Positions 8,480-15,038 of a stretch of 15,500 nt of DNA are shown piece after piece. The stretch is from JBDTVS01 sp040007095. Its GTDB lineage: Bacteria; Acidobacteriota; Vicinamibacteria; Vicinamibacterales; CAVVIG01. Under the pieces are notes generated by a model. That model ran no database searches, was not told the origin of the DNA, and saw nothing but the letters and a program-made list of their open reading frames with translations. A program made the position numbers and the translations under genes. The stretch lies in the NCBI GenBank assembly GCA_040007095.1, contig JBDTVS010000147.1, forward strand, positions 1 to 15,500, in the 5' to 3' direction. Within the stretch, counting starts at the first letter, position 1, and every line of letters starts with the position of its first letter.

Positions 8480-8965
8480 TTAAAATTCCACTTCCAGATT
8501 CGCCCGCGTGATGACGCCCAGCGGCACCCGGTGCTGCCGGCCTCCGTCGCCGTCGATCAGCACGTCATCGCCGTCGACCCCGCCCAGGATTCCCCGTACG
8601 AATTTCTGTCCGTCGACCGCTTCTCGCATGACCAGCTTCGCGCGGCGGCCCGTGAAGCGGCGGTAATCGTCGGCGTGACGCAGCGGGCGATCGAGTCCGG
8701 GTGACGACACTTCGAGTGTGTAGGCTATCGGTACCGTATCCTCGACATCGAGCACGGCGCTCAAATCCCGGCTCACGTGCGCACAATCCTCCACACTGAC
8801 ACTCTCTTCCGCCGTCGCCGACGGCCCCGGGCGATCCAGTCGAACCCGCAGCACCATGCCGGGACCCTCGCGCCGGAATTGCACGTCGAAGATCAACAGC
8901 CCGTGCGTGCCCGCGACCCGGGTCGCTACCTCTCGAACCTGCTCAACGATGTCGGCGGACGGCAT
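8480..8965 (-). CDS. rimP: Ribosome maturation factor RimP
   Basis: RimP is needed for maturation of the 30S subunit and for efficient assembly around S12 and the central pseudoknot. The 161-residue product has the two-domain family layout. An N-terminal alpha/beta domain contains LLIFDVQFRREGPGMVLRVRLDR, the diagnostic LEVSSPGLDRPL lies at about 84-95, and a C-terminal Sm-like beta barrel ends in the hydrophobic/acidic ANLEVEF. The ATG at 8965 gives the normal N-terminus; AGG lies nine bases upstream, a modest ribosome binding site. Its start is only about 20 bases after a rho-independent terminator, so either the promoter sits upstream in the 3' end of rimO with the terminator working as an attenuator, or readthrough drives the operon. 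nusA follows after 3 bases. Confidence 0.96.
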   Translation of the reverse strand: MPSADIVEQVREVATRVAGTHGLLIFDVQFRREGPGMVLRVRLDRPGPSATAEESVSVEDCAHVSRDLSAVLDVEDTVPIAYTLEVSSPGLDRPLRHADDYRRFTGRRAKLVMREAVDGQKFVRGILGGVDGDDVLIDGDGGRQHRVPLGVITRANLEVEF

Positions 8966-8983
8966 GCGAAGAGGCCTAAAACG

Positions 8984-9006
8984 AAAAAAGTGGGCACTCG
9001 CCCACT
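8984..9006 (-). terminator. Rho-independent terminator between rimO and rimP
   Basis: On the minus strand AGTGGGC, loop GAGT, GCCCACT form a perfect 7-bp GC-rich stem, followed directly by a run of T (8988-8984, extended by the last stem T) and then CGTTTT. This is a textbook intrinsic terminator in the direction of all genes here. It closes rimO but lies about 20 bases before the rimP ATG. The plus strand has no matching T run, so it acts in one direction. Confidence 0.9.
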
Positions 9007-9022
9007 CTGGTCCTCACACCAG
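9007..9022 (-). repeat. Hairpin adjoining the terminator
   Basis: CTGGT and ACCAG form a 5-bp stem with a 6-base loop immediately upstream, in the direction of transcription, of the intrinsic terminator stem. The two would stack as consecutive hairpins in the RNA. It could be part of an attenuator or simply chance. Confidence 0.4.
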
Positions 9023-9043
9023 GCCTTCGAATCCGTAACTGTA

Positions 9044-10507
9044 TCACAGTCGCCACTTGATTGAGTCCGATCTGGCGTCCGGCCCGACGCCGGACGCGTA
9101 AACGGCCCCGATCACGTCAACTTCCGCGGCGGGAAGGACCGGCCGGGCGATTAAATCGTACTGCCGCGCGCCGACGATGTCGACGTCGATCAGGTCGCCC
9201 GATCTGACGCTTGACGGGTCGCACTCGGTGAGAAACACCGACGCGTCGATGTCGGGGGCTTGCGTCGCGAGACGTCCCTTCAGGACGAGCTCGTGTTCGC
9301 TGGCGGGACCGTCGATGAGGATGCGCGCGCGCTCCCCGATCCGCCCCTGATTCCGCTTGGTCACGAGCCGCTTCTGGAGGCCCATCACGCTCGCTCGACG
9401 CGCCGCCTTCGCCTTCGCCGGCACGTCGTCGTCCATCGCGAACGCGGACGTCCCTTCCTCGTGGGAATAGGTAAAGACGCCGACGTGATCGAACGCGTGT
9501 TCGGAGACGAATTGGCGCAGCTGCTCGACGTCGTGATCGGTCTCGCCGGGGAACCCCACGATGAACGTGGTGCGAAGCGCGACGCCGGGAACGCGCGCCC
9601 GAATGCGGTGGAGCAGCGCGTCGTACTTCTGCCGGCTGCCCGGCCGCTTCATCCGCGCGAGGACCGGATTCGATGCGTGCTGCAGCGGCAGATCGATGTA
9701 CTTGCAGACCTTCTCGCACTCCGCCATTGCCGCGAGCGTCTCGTCGTCGATGGTGGTGGGATAGAGATAGAGCAGGCGGATCCACGCCAGTCCGTCGATC
9801 CGATTCAGCGCGCGCAGCAAACGGGCCAGCGCGCCGCGCTCGTGCCGGTCGATGCCGTAGAAGGTCGTGTCCTGCGAGATGAGCAGCAGTTCCCGGACCC
9901 CGCGTGCCGCAAGCGCACGCGCCTCCCGGACGATGGAATCGGCGGGGCGGCTGCGATACGCGCCCCGCAGCGTCGGGATGATGCAGAACGCGCACTTGTA
10001 GTCGCAGCCTTCGGCGATCTTCACGTAGGCGTAATGCCTGGGCGTGGCCAACAGCCTCGGCGTATCCGCGTCGTAGATGTACGAGGGTCGCTCCCGGTCG
10101 AAGGCTGGAGGTTGAAGCGCGGCGATCTCGCCCGAGCGGAAGAAGGGCAGCGGCGACGCCGAGCTGCCGCCGATCGCGCGCACGATCTCGGGGACCTCTC
10201 CTGTGCCGAGCACCGCGTCGATCTCGGGGATCTCCGCCTGCAATTGTTCGCGGTAACGCTCGGCCAGGCAGCCGGTGACCACCAGCCGACGGCACGCGCC
10301 GCTCTTCTTGAGCTCGGCCATCTCCAGAATCGCGTCGATCGACTCCTGCTTTGCCGAGTCGATGAACGCACAGGTGTTGACGACCAGCACGTCGGCCGTG
10401 GCCGGGTCGTTCGTCAGTTCGTGGCCGGCGTTCGCCGCCAGACCCAGCATGACCTCGGCGTCGACGAGATTCTTGGGACAACCGAGGGAGATCAGGCCAA
10501 TTTTCAT
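9044..10507 (-). CDS. rimO: Ribosomal protein S12 methylthiotransferase RimO
   Basis: RimO is a radical-SAM enzyme with two iron-sulfur clusters that adds a methylthio group to a conserved aspartate of ribosomal protein S12. The 487-residue product starts MKIGLISLGCPKNLVDAE. The N-terminal cluster cysteines are C10, C46 and C80. The radical-SAM CX3CX2C motif is AEGCDYKCAFCIIP, with C168, C172 and C175. A C-terminal TRAM domain (from about 410) follows. LGCPKN and VKIAEGC favour RimO over the related MiaB. The ATG at 10507 was preferred over a frame extended to 10603, because the extension matches nothing in the family. No Shine-Dalgarno precedes it, but TAAAAT lies 14 bases upstream. Its stop is 78 bases before rimP and is followed by a terminator. 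The gene sits close to the 30S maturation genes. Confidence 0.95.
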   Translation of the reverse strand: MKIGLISLGCPKNLVDAEVMLGLAANAGHELTNDPATADVLVVNTCAFIDSAKQESIDAILEMAELKKSGACRRLVVTGCLAERYREQLQAEIPEIDAVLGTGEVPEIVRAIGGSSASPLPFFRSGEIAALQPPAFDRERPSYIYDADTPRLLATPRHYAYVKIAEGCDYKCAFCIIPTLRGAYRSRPADSIVREARALAARGVRELLLISQDTTFYGIDRHERGALARLLRALNRIDGLAWIRLLYLYPTTIDDETLAAMAECEKVCKYIDLPLQHASNPVLARMKRPGSRQKYDALLHRIRARVPGVALRTTFIVGFPGETDHDVEQLRQFVSEHAFDHVGVFTYSHEEGTSAFAMDDDVPAKAKAARRASVMGLQKRLVTKRNQGRIGERARILIDGPASEHELVLKGRLATQAPDIDASVFLTECDPSSVRSGDLIDVDIVGARQYDLIARPVLPAAEVDVIGAVYASGVGPDARSDSIKWRL

Positions 10508-10634
10508 TCTAGGAACTGACCATTTTACCCTGTTTGGCAGCCGTGCTTGCGATGCGGCCAAATAAATGCCGACCCAAACGAGATACGCGCGATACCCACG
10601 CACTCGTCACCGATTGCCTCTGAACGGACCGTGG
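10508..10634 (-). other. asnS-rimO intergenic region
   Basis: A 127-base gap between the asnS stop and the rimO ATG. Apart from the TAAAAT near its downstream end, I see no strong stem with a T run, no tRNA-like fold and no small reading frame with a ribosome binding site. Confidence 0.4.
10522..10527 (-). promoter_or_regulatory. Possible -10 box of rimO
   Basis: The minus strand reads TAAAAT, one mismatch from TATAAT, with 14 bases to the rimO ATG. No good -35 hexamer is found 16-18 bases upstream. If real, the RNA would begin only about 5-10 bases before the ATG, which fits the lack of a Shine-Dalgarno. Weak evidence. Confidence 0.25.
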
Positions 10635-11927
10635 TCACGGATACAAGCGGTAGAGCATCCTCGGGTAGGGGATCGTCTCCCGCACGTGTTCGAGGCCGCA
10701 AATCCACGCGACCGCGCGCTCGATGCCCATCCCGAATCCCCCGTGCGGCACCGAGCCGTAGCGCCGCAGATCCACGTACCAGTCGAAGGCCTCTTTGGGC
10801 AGTTGATGCTCCTCAATTCGTTTCAACAGCAGATCCAGGTCATCGAGCCGCTGCCCGCCCCCGATGATCTCGCCGTATCCTTCCGGCGCGAGCACGTCGA
10901 CGCCGAGCGCCAATTCGGGTCGTTCCGGATCCGGTTTCATGTAGAACGCCTTGATCGCGGCCGGATACCGGTGCACCATCACCGGGCGGTCGAAGTGCTG
11001 CGATAGGGCGGTCTCGTCCGGACCGCCGAAGTCGCCGCCCCATTCGAACGGCACTCCCATGTCGTTCAGAATTTTCACCGCCTCGTCGTACGTAATGCGC
11101 GGAAACGGCGACTGCACCAGTTCGAGCTTGGTGACGTCGCGCTCGAGGACGCGCAGCTCACGGCGCCGGGTCTCGAGCACGCGTTTCACGAGATACACCA
11201 GCAGTCCTTCGGCGAGCATCATGACGTCGTTCAGATCGGCGTACGCCATTTCCGGCTCCACCATCCAGAATTCCGTCAGGTGCCGCCGCGTCTTCGACTT
11301 CTCCGCCCTGAACGTCGGGCCGAAGCAATACACGCGGCCGAGCGCCATCGCGTTGGCCTCGTTGTACAGCTGGCCGCTTTGCGTCAGGTAGGCCGTCGTC
11401 TCCTCGAAGTACTGCGCCGGAAAGAGTGTGGTGGTCCCTTCGCACGCCGCGGGGGTGAAGATCGGCGTGTCGGCCAGGATGAAGCCCTGCGTATTGAAGT
11501 AGTCACGGACGGCGTTGATGATTTCGTGGCGGATGCGAAGGATCGCCTGCTGGCGCTCGGCCCGGATCCAGAGATGCCGTCGATCCAGCAGGTAGTCGAC
11601 GCCGTGCTCCTTCGGGGTGATCGGGTAGTCCTTCGAGGCACCGACGACTTCAATCTGCTTGACGTCGATTTCGAATCCGCTCGGCGCCCGGCTGTCCGCG
11701 CGGACCGTGCCGGTGACCGTCAACGAGGTTTCCTGGGAGAGATGATCGGCGGCGCGGAACATCTCCTCTCCGACGGCGGCCTTCGAAAGGACCGCCTGAA
11801 TGAAGCCCGTGCCGTCGCGCACGATCAGGAAGTGGATTTTCCCGCTCGACCGTTTATTGTGCAGCCAGCCCTTGAGCGTAATCTCTTCGCCTTCGTGCCG
11901 GCCGATGTCCTGGATGTACACATGCAT
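10635..11927 (-). CDS. asnS: Asparagine--tRNA ligase (AsnRS), class II
   Basis: AsnRS charges tRNA-Asn with asparagine in the cytoplasm. The 430-residue product has an N-terminal OB-fold anticodon-binding domain (1 to about 100; GWLHNKRSSGKIHFLIVRDG). The class II catalytic core carries motif 2 as FRAEKSKTRRHLTEFWMVEPE (206-226) and motif 3 as GFGMGIERAVAW (397-408). By recollection the sequence follows Thermus-type AsnRS closely along its length, for example SGQLYNEANAMALGRVYCFGPTFRAE, FGAP/FGGPDE and GYGEIIGGGQR. AspRS was considered, but HLTEFWMVEPE and the overall match favour AsnRS. The ATG at 11927 has GGAGAG six bases upstream, inside a hairpin. Its neighbours do not form an obvious pathway with it. 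Presence of a dedicated AsnRS suggests direct charging rather than only the amidotransferase route. Confidence 0.93.
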   Translation of the reverse strand: MHVYIQDIGRHEGEEITLKGWLHNKRSSGKIHFLIVRDGTGFIQAVLSKAAVGEEMFRAADHLSQETSLTVTGTVRADSRAPSGFEIDVKQIEVVGASKDYPITPKEHGVDYLLDRRHLWIRAERQQAILRIRHEIINAVRDYFNTQGFILADTPIFTPAACEGTTTLFPAQYFEETTAYLTQSGQLYNEANAMALGRVYCFGPTFRAEKSKTRRHLTEFWMVEPEMAYADLNDVMMLAEGLLVYLVKRVLETRRRELRVLERDVTKLELVQSPFPRITYDEAVKILNDMGVPFEWGGDFGGPDETALSQHFDRPVMVHRYPAAIKAFYMKPDPERPELALGVDVLAPEGYGEIIGGGQRLDDLDLLLKRIEEHQLPKEAFDWYVDLRRYGSVPHGGFGMGIERAVAWICGLEHVRETIPYPRMLYRLYP

Positions 11928-11930
11928 AGG

Positions 11931-11953
11931 TGTCTCTCCGTTGCGAGGAGACA
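11931..11953 (-). promoter_or_regulatory. Hairpin covering the asnS Shine-Dalgarno
   Basis: On the minus strand TGTCTC (11953-11948) can pair with GAGACA (11936-11931). An alternative register pairs TCTCC (11951-11947) with GGAGA (11939-11935). Both sequester GGAGAG (11939-11934), which lies six bases before the asnS ATG. Such a fold would lower initiation unless opened, so it may control AsnRS synthesis. No T-box consensus (AGGGTGG) is visible in the leader. Confidence 0.5.
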
Positions 11954-12062
11954 GCGACTGCTGGCCTGTATCCCATGAGGAGCAGCACTTGACCCCGCTC
12001 CTGACCGCAATATTCCGACTGCGACACGAAGCGGTCGCTGGTGGTGCCGAGGCGATAGTCCC
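11954..12062 (-). other. Upstream leader between TIM-barrel gene and asnS
   Basis: The rest of the 135-base intergenic region before asnS. I see no complete sigma70 promoter on the minus strand, no T-box element and no stem with a T run for the upstream gene. On the plus strand TTGACC and TATTCC are 16 bases apart at about 11989-12016, but no plus-strand gene follows. Confidence 0.35.
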
Positions 12063-12911
12063 TTAATCTGCCAGCAGCCGTTCAAGCTTCTCCCGCGCCC
12101 GCTGGGCGCGCACCAGCGTGTCGACCGGCGACCGGTGCGCCGCGATCTCGAACAGCAACGTCTGGTCGTAGCCGATTTTCTGCACGGCGGTCATCGCCGC
12201 CGGCCAATCAATCGTACCGTCGAAGGGCACGAGATGGTCGTCCGTCCGGCCGTGGTTGTCGTGCACGTGCGTGGTGATCACGTGGCCCGACACGGTCTCG
12301 ATGGCGTCGAGCAGGTCGCCGTCCATGTGCGCATGCCCGAAGTCGAGGCAGATGCCGACTTCGGGTGCGTCGAGGTCTTCCTCGACGAAGTGCACGAGCG
12401 ATCCGGCCCGGGACAGCTCGTTGGGAATCACCTCGACGGCGACGCGCACGCCGAGCGGCGATGCCAGTCGCTGCAGCTCTTCGACGCTGCGGCGCGCGCT
12501 ATCACGATTGTTGTCGCCCGGCGACGGCGACTGCGTGCGCGGCAGACCGAGATGGACCACCAGCACCTGGATCGGGATCCGGCGCGCGATGAACAACGCC
12601 TGCTGCGCCTCGACCAGTGCGGCGGCCCGCGCCTCCGGCTCGGCGCTCGCAAGCGTCAGCGGTGGCCCCCAGCGGCCTCCCACGTAGCTGTCGGTCACCG
12701 GTGCGTGCACACCGTGAAGTTCGAGTCCGGCATCGGCCAGCCACTGCTGCAAATCCCCCACTGCCGTCGGGTTGTGGTAGTCGAAATGCGTCCTCGTCGC
12801 GAACAGCTCGACCGCCTCGAATCCGTGCTGGGCGATGGCGAGCAGATGATCCCGGCTCAGCCGTTGACCGTGATAGAGATGCGTCGACACCCCGAATCGT
12901 CGTGGACCCAA
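12063..12911 (-). CDS. Sugar phosphate isomerase/epimerase-type TIM barrel (AP endonuclease 2 / xylose isomerase-like fold)
   Basis: This 282-residue protein belongs by its motifs to the xylose isomerase-like TIM-barrel superfamily (Pfam AP_endonuc_2). Members are usually divalent-metal isomerases, epimerases or endonucleases, and the substrate cannot be told here. Likely metal ligands are E160 (VAVEVIPNE), D190 with H193 (CLDFGHAH), H215/H217 (THVHDNHG) and E255 (LLFEIA). H69 and H120 are also at strand ends. Barrel strands can be followed through FGVST, AVELFA, LELHGVHAP, VLVVHLG, VAVEV, GICLD and HVITTHVHDN. The start is uncertain. TTG at 12911 gives MGPRRFGVSTHL with no good Shine-Dalgarno, and a GTG at 12890 would begin at GVSTH. 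It lies 60 bases after the AmgK-like gene, so a role in the same sugar metabolism is possible but not shown. Confidence 0.85.
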   Translation of the reverse strand: MGPRRFGVSTHLYHGQRLSRDHLLAIAQHGFEAVELFATRTHFDYHNPTAVGDLQQWLADAGLELHGVHAPVTDSYVGGRWGPPLTLASAEPEARAAALVEAQQALFIARRIPIQVLVVHLGLPRTQSPSPGDNNRDSARRSVEELQRLASPLGVRVAVEVIPNELSRAGSLVHFVEEDLDAPEVGICLDFGHAHMDGDLLDAIETVSGHVITTHVHDNHGRTDDHLVPFDGTIDWPAAMTAVQKIGYDQTLLFEIAAHRSPVDTLVRAQRAREKLERLLAD

Positions 12912-12971
12912 GGCCGCATTATCTCAGAGCCGGCCGCAAAAACCGACGTTCAAAACCCTCGCATTTTGGGC
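12912..12971 (-). other. Spacer with a possible -10 box before the TIM-barrel gene
   Basis: This 60-base gap has GATAAT on the minus strand (12918-12923), one base off TATAAT and six bases before the TTG start, the distance expected for a leaderless or near-leaderless transcript. No matching -35 hexamer is evident. Two short T runs (T4, T5) lie upstream without a clear stem. Confidence 0.25.
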
Positions 12972-14003
12972 TCATGCGAGCTCTTCGATGTGTTCGGCGA
13001 GCACTTCACGCAAGCGGCCGAACCGTGGATACCTCTCGAGGTTGGTGCGCACATAGCGCAGCGTGCGAGGCACGTACTGAATATAGACGGGGTTGCCGCG
13101 GGCCACGGTCTGGTAGCCGAAGGTGCCGAGCGCCTTCAGATTGCGCTGAAGCGACATCAGGTCGAATCGACGGCGGAACTCGTCCGCGGGGACTGCCTGC
13201 CGACCTTTGAGCGCCAGGAAGTAGGCGATCAAATCCTCGACCGCGAGCTCGTCCACATCGACATACGAGTCGCGCAGGAGCGAGACAAGGTCGTAGGTTT
13301 CCGGGCCCTGCCTCGCATCCTGGAAGTCGATCACGTACAGGCTGCGCGCGTGCACCATCAGATTGCGGCTGTGATAGTCGCGATGACAGAGCACCCGCGG
13401 TTCGGCGGCGAGCTCGCTGGCGATCGACGAGAACTCTTCGTCGAGCATCGTCCGGGCCGAGCCCGACACCGCGGCGCCGCGGAACCCCTCGATGAAATGC
13501 TTGGCGAAGAACGCGAGCTCCCAGGTCAGCTTCTCGACGTCAAAAGCGATGCGATACGGGACGTGCGTGTCGTCGGCCAGCTCGGCCCCCCGGCGTTGGA
13601 TCGTGTCGATGAGCTCGATCGCTTTGCGATAGAGGGCGGCGTGTTCCGCCGTCGCCGCCGCACCGAGGTGCGCCTGCAGTGTCACGTCGCCGAGATCTTC
13701 GAGCGCCAGAATGCCGAGCGGATCCGAGTGGCCCAGGATGTCCGGCGTGGGCAGAGGCATCTGCCGCAGCAACTCCGAGACCTTGACAAACGGCAGCGAC
13801 GCAAACGTGATCGGCCCGCTGTGCAGCGCCAGGACGATCGACACGCCGTCTGGGCGGATCAGCCGGAAGTATCGACGGTCGGAGGCGTCGCCCGTGAGCG
13901 GGATCACCGAGGTGGACGGGCCGTCCAGGCCGTTCTCGCGCAGATACCGGTCGATGCGGTCGCGTGCGTCCGCGCTGTCGTCCGCTGACGTCGATGCCGT
14001 CAT
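12972..14003 (-). CDS. amgK: AmgK-like anomeric sugar kinase (MurNAc/GlcNAc 1-kinase family, aminoglycoside phosphotransferase fold)
   Basis: The 343-residue product has the protein-kinase-like fold of the APH superfamily with the features typical of AmgK. These are LTGDASDRRYFRL (36-48) as nucleotide-binding loop, ILALEDLGD (98-106), the Brenner-type catalytic motif CHRDYHSRN (206-214; D209, N214), and the magnesium-binding IDFQDARQGPETYDLVSLLRD (225-245; D226). In Pseudomonas, AmgK phosphorylates MurNAc and GlcNAc at C1 with ATP, feeding MurU and bypassing de novo UDP-MurNAc synthesis. I chose ATG 14003 because it overlaps the stop of the MurU-like gene (ATGA). Starts up to 14150 would lie deep inside that gene and add an unrelated Arg/Gly-rich stretch. 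Family membership is firm. The precise sugar is inferred from similarity and from pairing with a nucleotidyltransferase. Confidence 0.85.
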   Translation of the reverse strand: MTASTSADDSADARDRIDRYLRENGLDGPSTSVIPLTGDASDRRYFRLIRPDGVSIVLALHSGPITFASLPFVKVSELLRQMPLPTPDILGHSDPLGILALEDLGDVTLQAHLGAAATAEHAALYRKAIELIDTIQRRGAELADDTHVPYRIAFDVEKLTWELAFFAKHFIEGFRGAAVSGSARTMLDEEFSSIASELAAEPRVLCHRDYHSRNLMVHARSLYVIDFQDARQGPETYDLVSLLRDSYVDVDELAVEDLIAYFLALKGRQAVPADEFRRRFDLMSLQRNLKALGTFGYQTVARGNPVYIQYVPRTLRYVRTNLERYPRFGRLREVLAEHIEELA

Positions 14004-14938
14004 AAAACGAGCGGTAGCGCGTTCAGATCTCCGGCCTGATCGCGCAGCAGAATCGTTCGCCGATATGATGCGCCCGCCGGCAGCCGGATGCCGTCGGTGA
14101 CCACGCACTCCTCGAGCACCACATCTCGCGCCACCTCGACATCGTCCCACAGAATGGAACGGAGCAGCCGCGCGGTCGGATCGATCTGGACGCGTTCGCC
14201 GTGCGCGCGGGCGCCCTCGGCGCCGCCGTCGATGAATGCCCAGGATGTGGACCAGTAGTCGGCCGTGGTGCCGACGTCCCAGAACGCCGCGTCGCAGACG
14301 ACCCCGTGGACTGCGTCGGCATCGCTGCCAATCAAACGGTCGTAGGCGTCACCAATCGAGGCCATCGGTCGATCCGCCGGCAGCGATTGAAACACGTCGG
14401 CCTGGACCACCTGCACTCCGATGAAATGATACGACCCTTCGGCCTCACCTCGCCGGCGGAAGCCGGTCACGCGACCGGCGGCATCCAGGCGGACGCCGCC
14501 ATAACGATGCGGCTCCAGGTTCGCCACCAACGCGAGCGTCACTCGAGCGCCTCGTCGACGATGCGCGTCGGTGAGCGCCGTGATGTCGAGATCGGTCAGC
14601 GTGTCACCGTTGACCAACAGGAACGTGTCTGCGCCGACAATGGCCAGCGCGTGTCGGGGGCCGCCGGCGGCCCCCAGGAGCACCGGTTGTTCCCAGCTGT
14701 AGCGCGCGCGGACGCCGAGATCGCTGCCGTCGCCCACGGCGGCAGCAATGGTCTCCGGCAGATAGTGGAGGTTGAGCACGATGTCGGTCACGCCGTTAGC
14801 GGCCAGCCAGCGGGCGATTCGTCGAACCAACGGCTCGCCGCCGACGGGAATCGCGGGCTTGGCCCGGACACTCGTCAGGGGCCGCAGGCGTGTGCCGAGC
14901 CCGGCCGTCAGTATCATTGCAGTGGCCAATGTGGTCAT
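14000..14938 (-). CDS. Sugar-1-phosphate nucleotidyltransferase, MurU-like, with beta-helix tail
   Basis: This 312-residue enzyme of the NTP-transferase family (Rossmann-like, cytoplasmic) joins an NTP to a sugar 1-phosphate. It begins AMILTAGLGTRLRPLT, with the nucleotide-binding G-x-G-T-R-x-R-P-L-T loop at 13-22 and the conserved lysine K27. Further motifs are PVLLGAAGG (85-93), LLVNGDTLTDLD (107-118; D112 for metal), the FIGVQVV strand and WDVGTTADYW. After about residue 250 it has hexapeptide-like left-handed beta-helix turns (IDPTARLLRSILWDDVEVA). Short MurU enzymes (about 220 residues) lack such a tail, which recalls GDP-mannose or glucose-1-phosphate enzymes. The stop overlaps the AmgK-like start (ATGA), and that pairing favours uridylylation of MurNAc or GlcNAc 1-phosphate. 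The start could also be the ATG at 14917; neither has a clear Shine-Dalgarno. Confidence 0.85.
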   Translation of the reverse strand: MTTLATAMILTAGLGTRLRPLTSVRAKPAIPVGGEPLVRRIARWLAANGVTDIVLNLHYLPETIAAAVGDGSDLGVRARYSWEQPVLLGAAGGPRHALAIVGADTFLLVNGDTLTDLDITALTDAHRRRGARVTLALVANLEPHRYGGVRLDAAGRVTGFRRRGEAEGSYHFIGVQVVQADVFQSLPADRPMASIGDAYDRLIGSDADAVHGVVCDAAFWDVGTTADYWSTSWAFIDGGAEGARAHGERVQIDPTARLLRSILWDDVEVARDVVLEECVVTDGIRLPAGASYRRTILLRDQAGDLNALPLVL

Positions 14939-15038
14939 GTGGACTATCGGTGATCCGGTCGCTCAGTGATCATTGTGGACCAAGGGTCGACCCGCGCGTC
15001 TCTGCCGCGAGCGTGAGGATTCCTGGCTGGCCGGAGAA
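14939..15038 (-). other. CYTH-nucleotidyltransferase spacer
   Basis: A 100-base gap. It contains TGATCA (14967-14972) within a short imperfect palindrome and a second GTGATC copy nearby (about 14950). No good promoter pair, terminator or small gene is seen. Confidence 0.3.

Noticed and set aside
8966..9043. Initiator tRNA gene upstream of rimP, as in E. coli (metY)
   Set aside because: The spacer is only 78 bases, is filled by the terminator hairpins, and has no T-loop (GTTCGANTC) or tRNA-like fold.
10508..10603. N-terminal extension of RimO
   Set aside because: The family N-terminus begins exactly at the ATG at 10507 (MKIGLISLGC); the extra 32 residues match nothing in it.
11928..12062. 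T-box riboswitch for asnS
   Set aside because: The T-box consensus AGGGTGG, a specifier loop arrangement and a downstream terminator/antiterminator pair are not seen.
12135..13988. A 617-codon open frame on the plus strand
   Set aside because: It lies antisense to the TIM-barrel and AmgK-like genes, which have clear motifs. The translation is Arg/His/Val-rich with no recognisable domain, as expected for the complement of GC-rich coding DNA.
14004..14150. N-terminal extension of the AmgK-like protein
   Set aside because: The added 49 residues are Arg/Gly/Ala-rich, unrelated to the family, and lie inside the nucleotidyltransferase gene. The ATG at 14003 with ATGA overlap is a better start.
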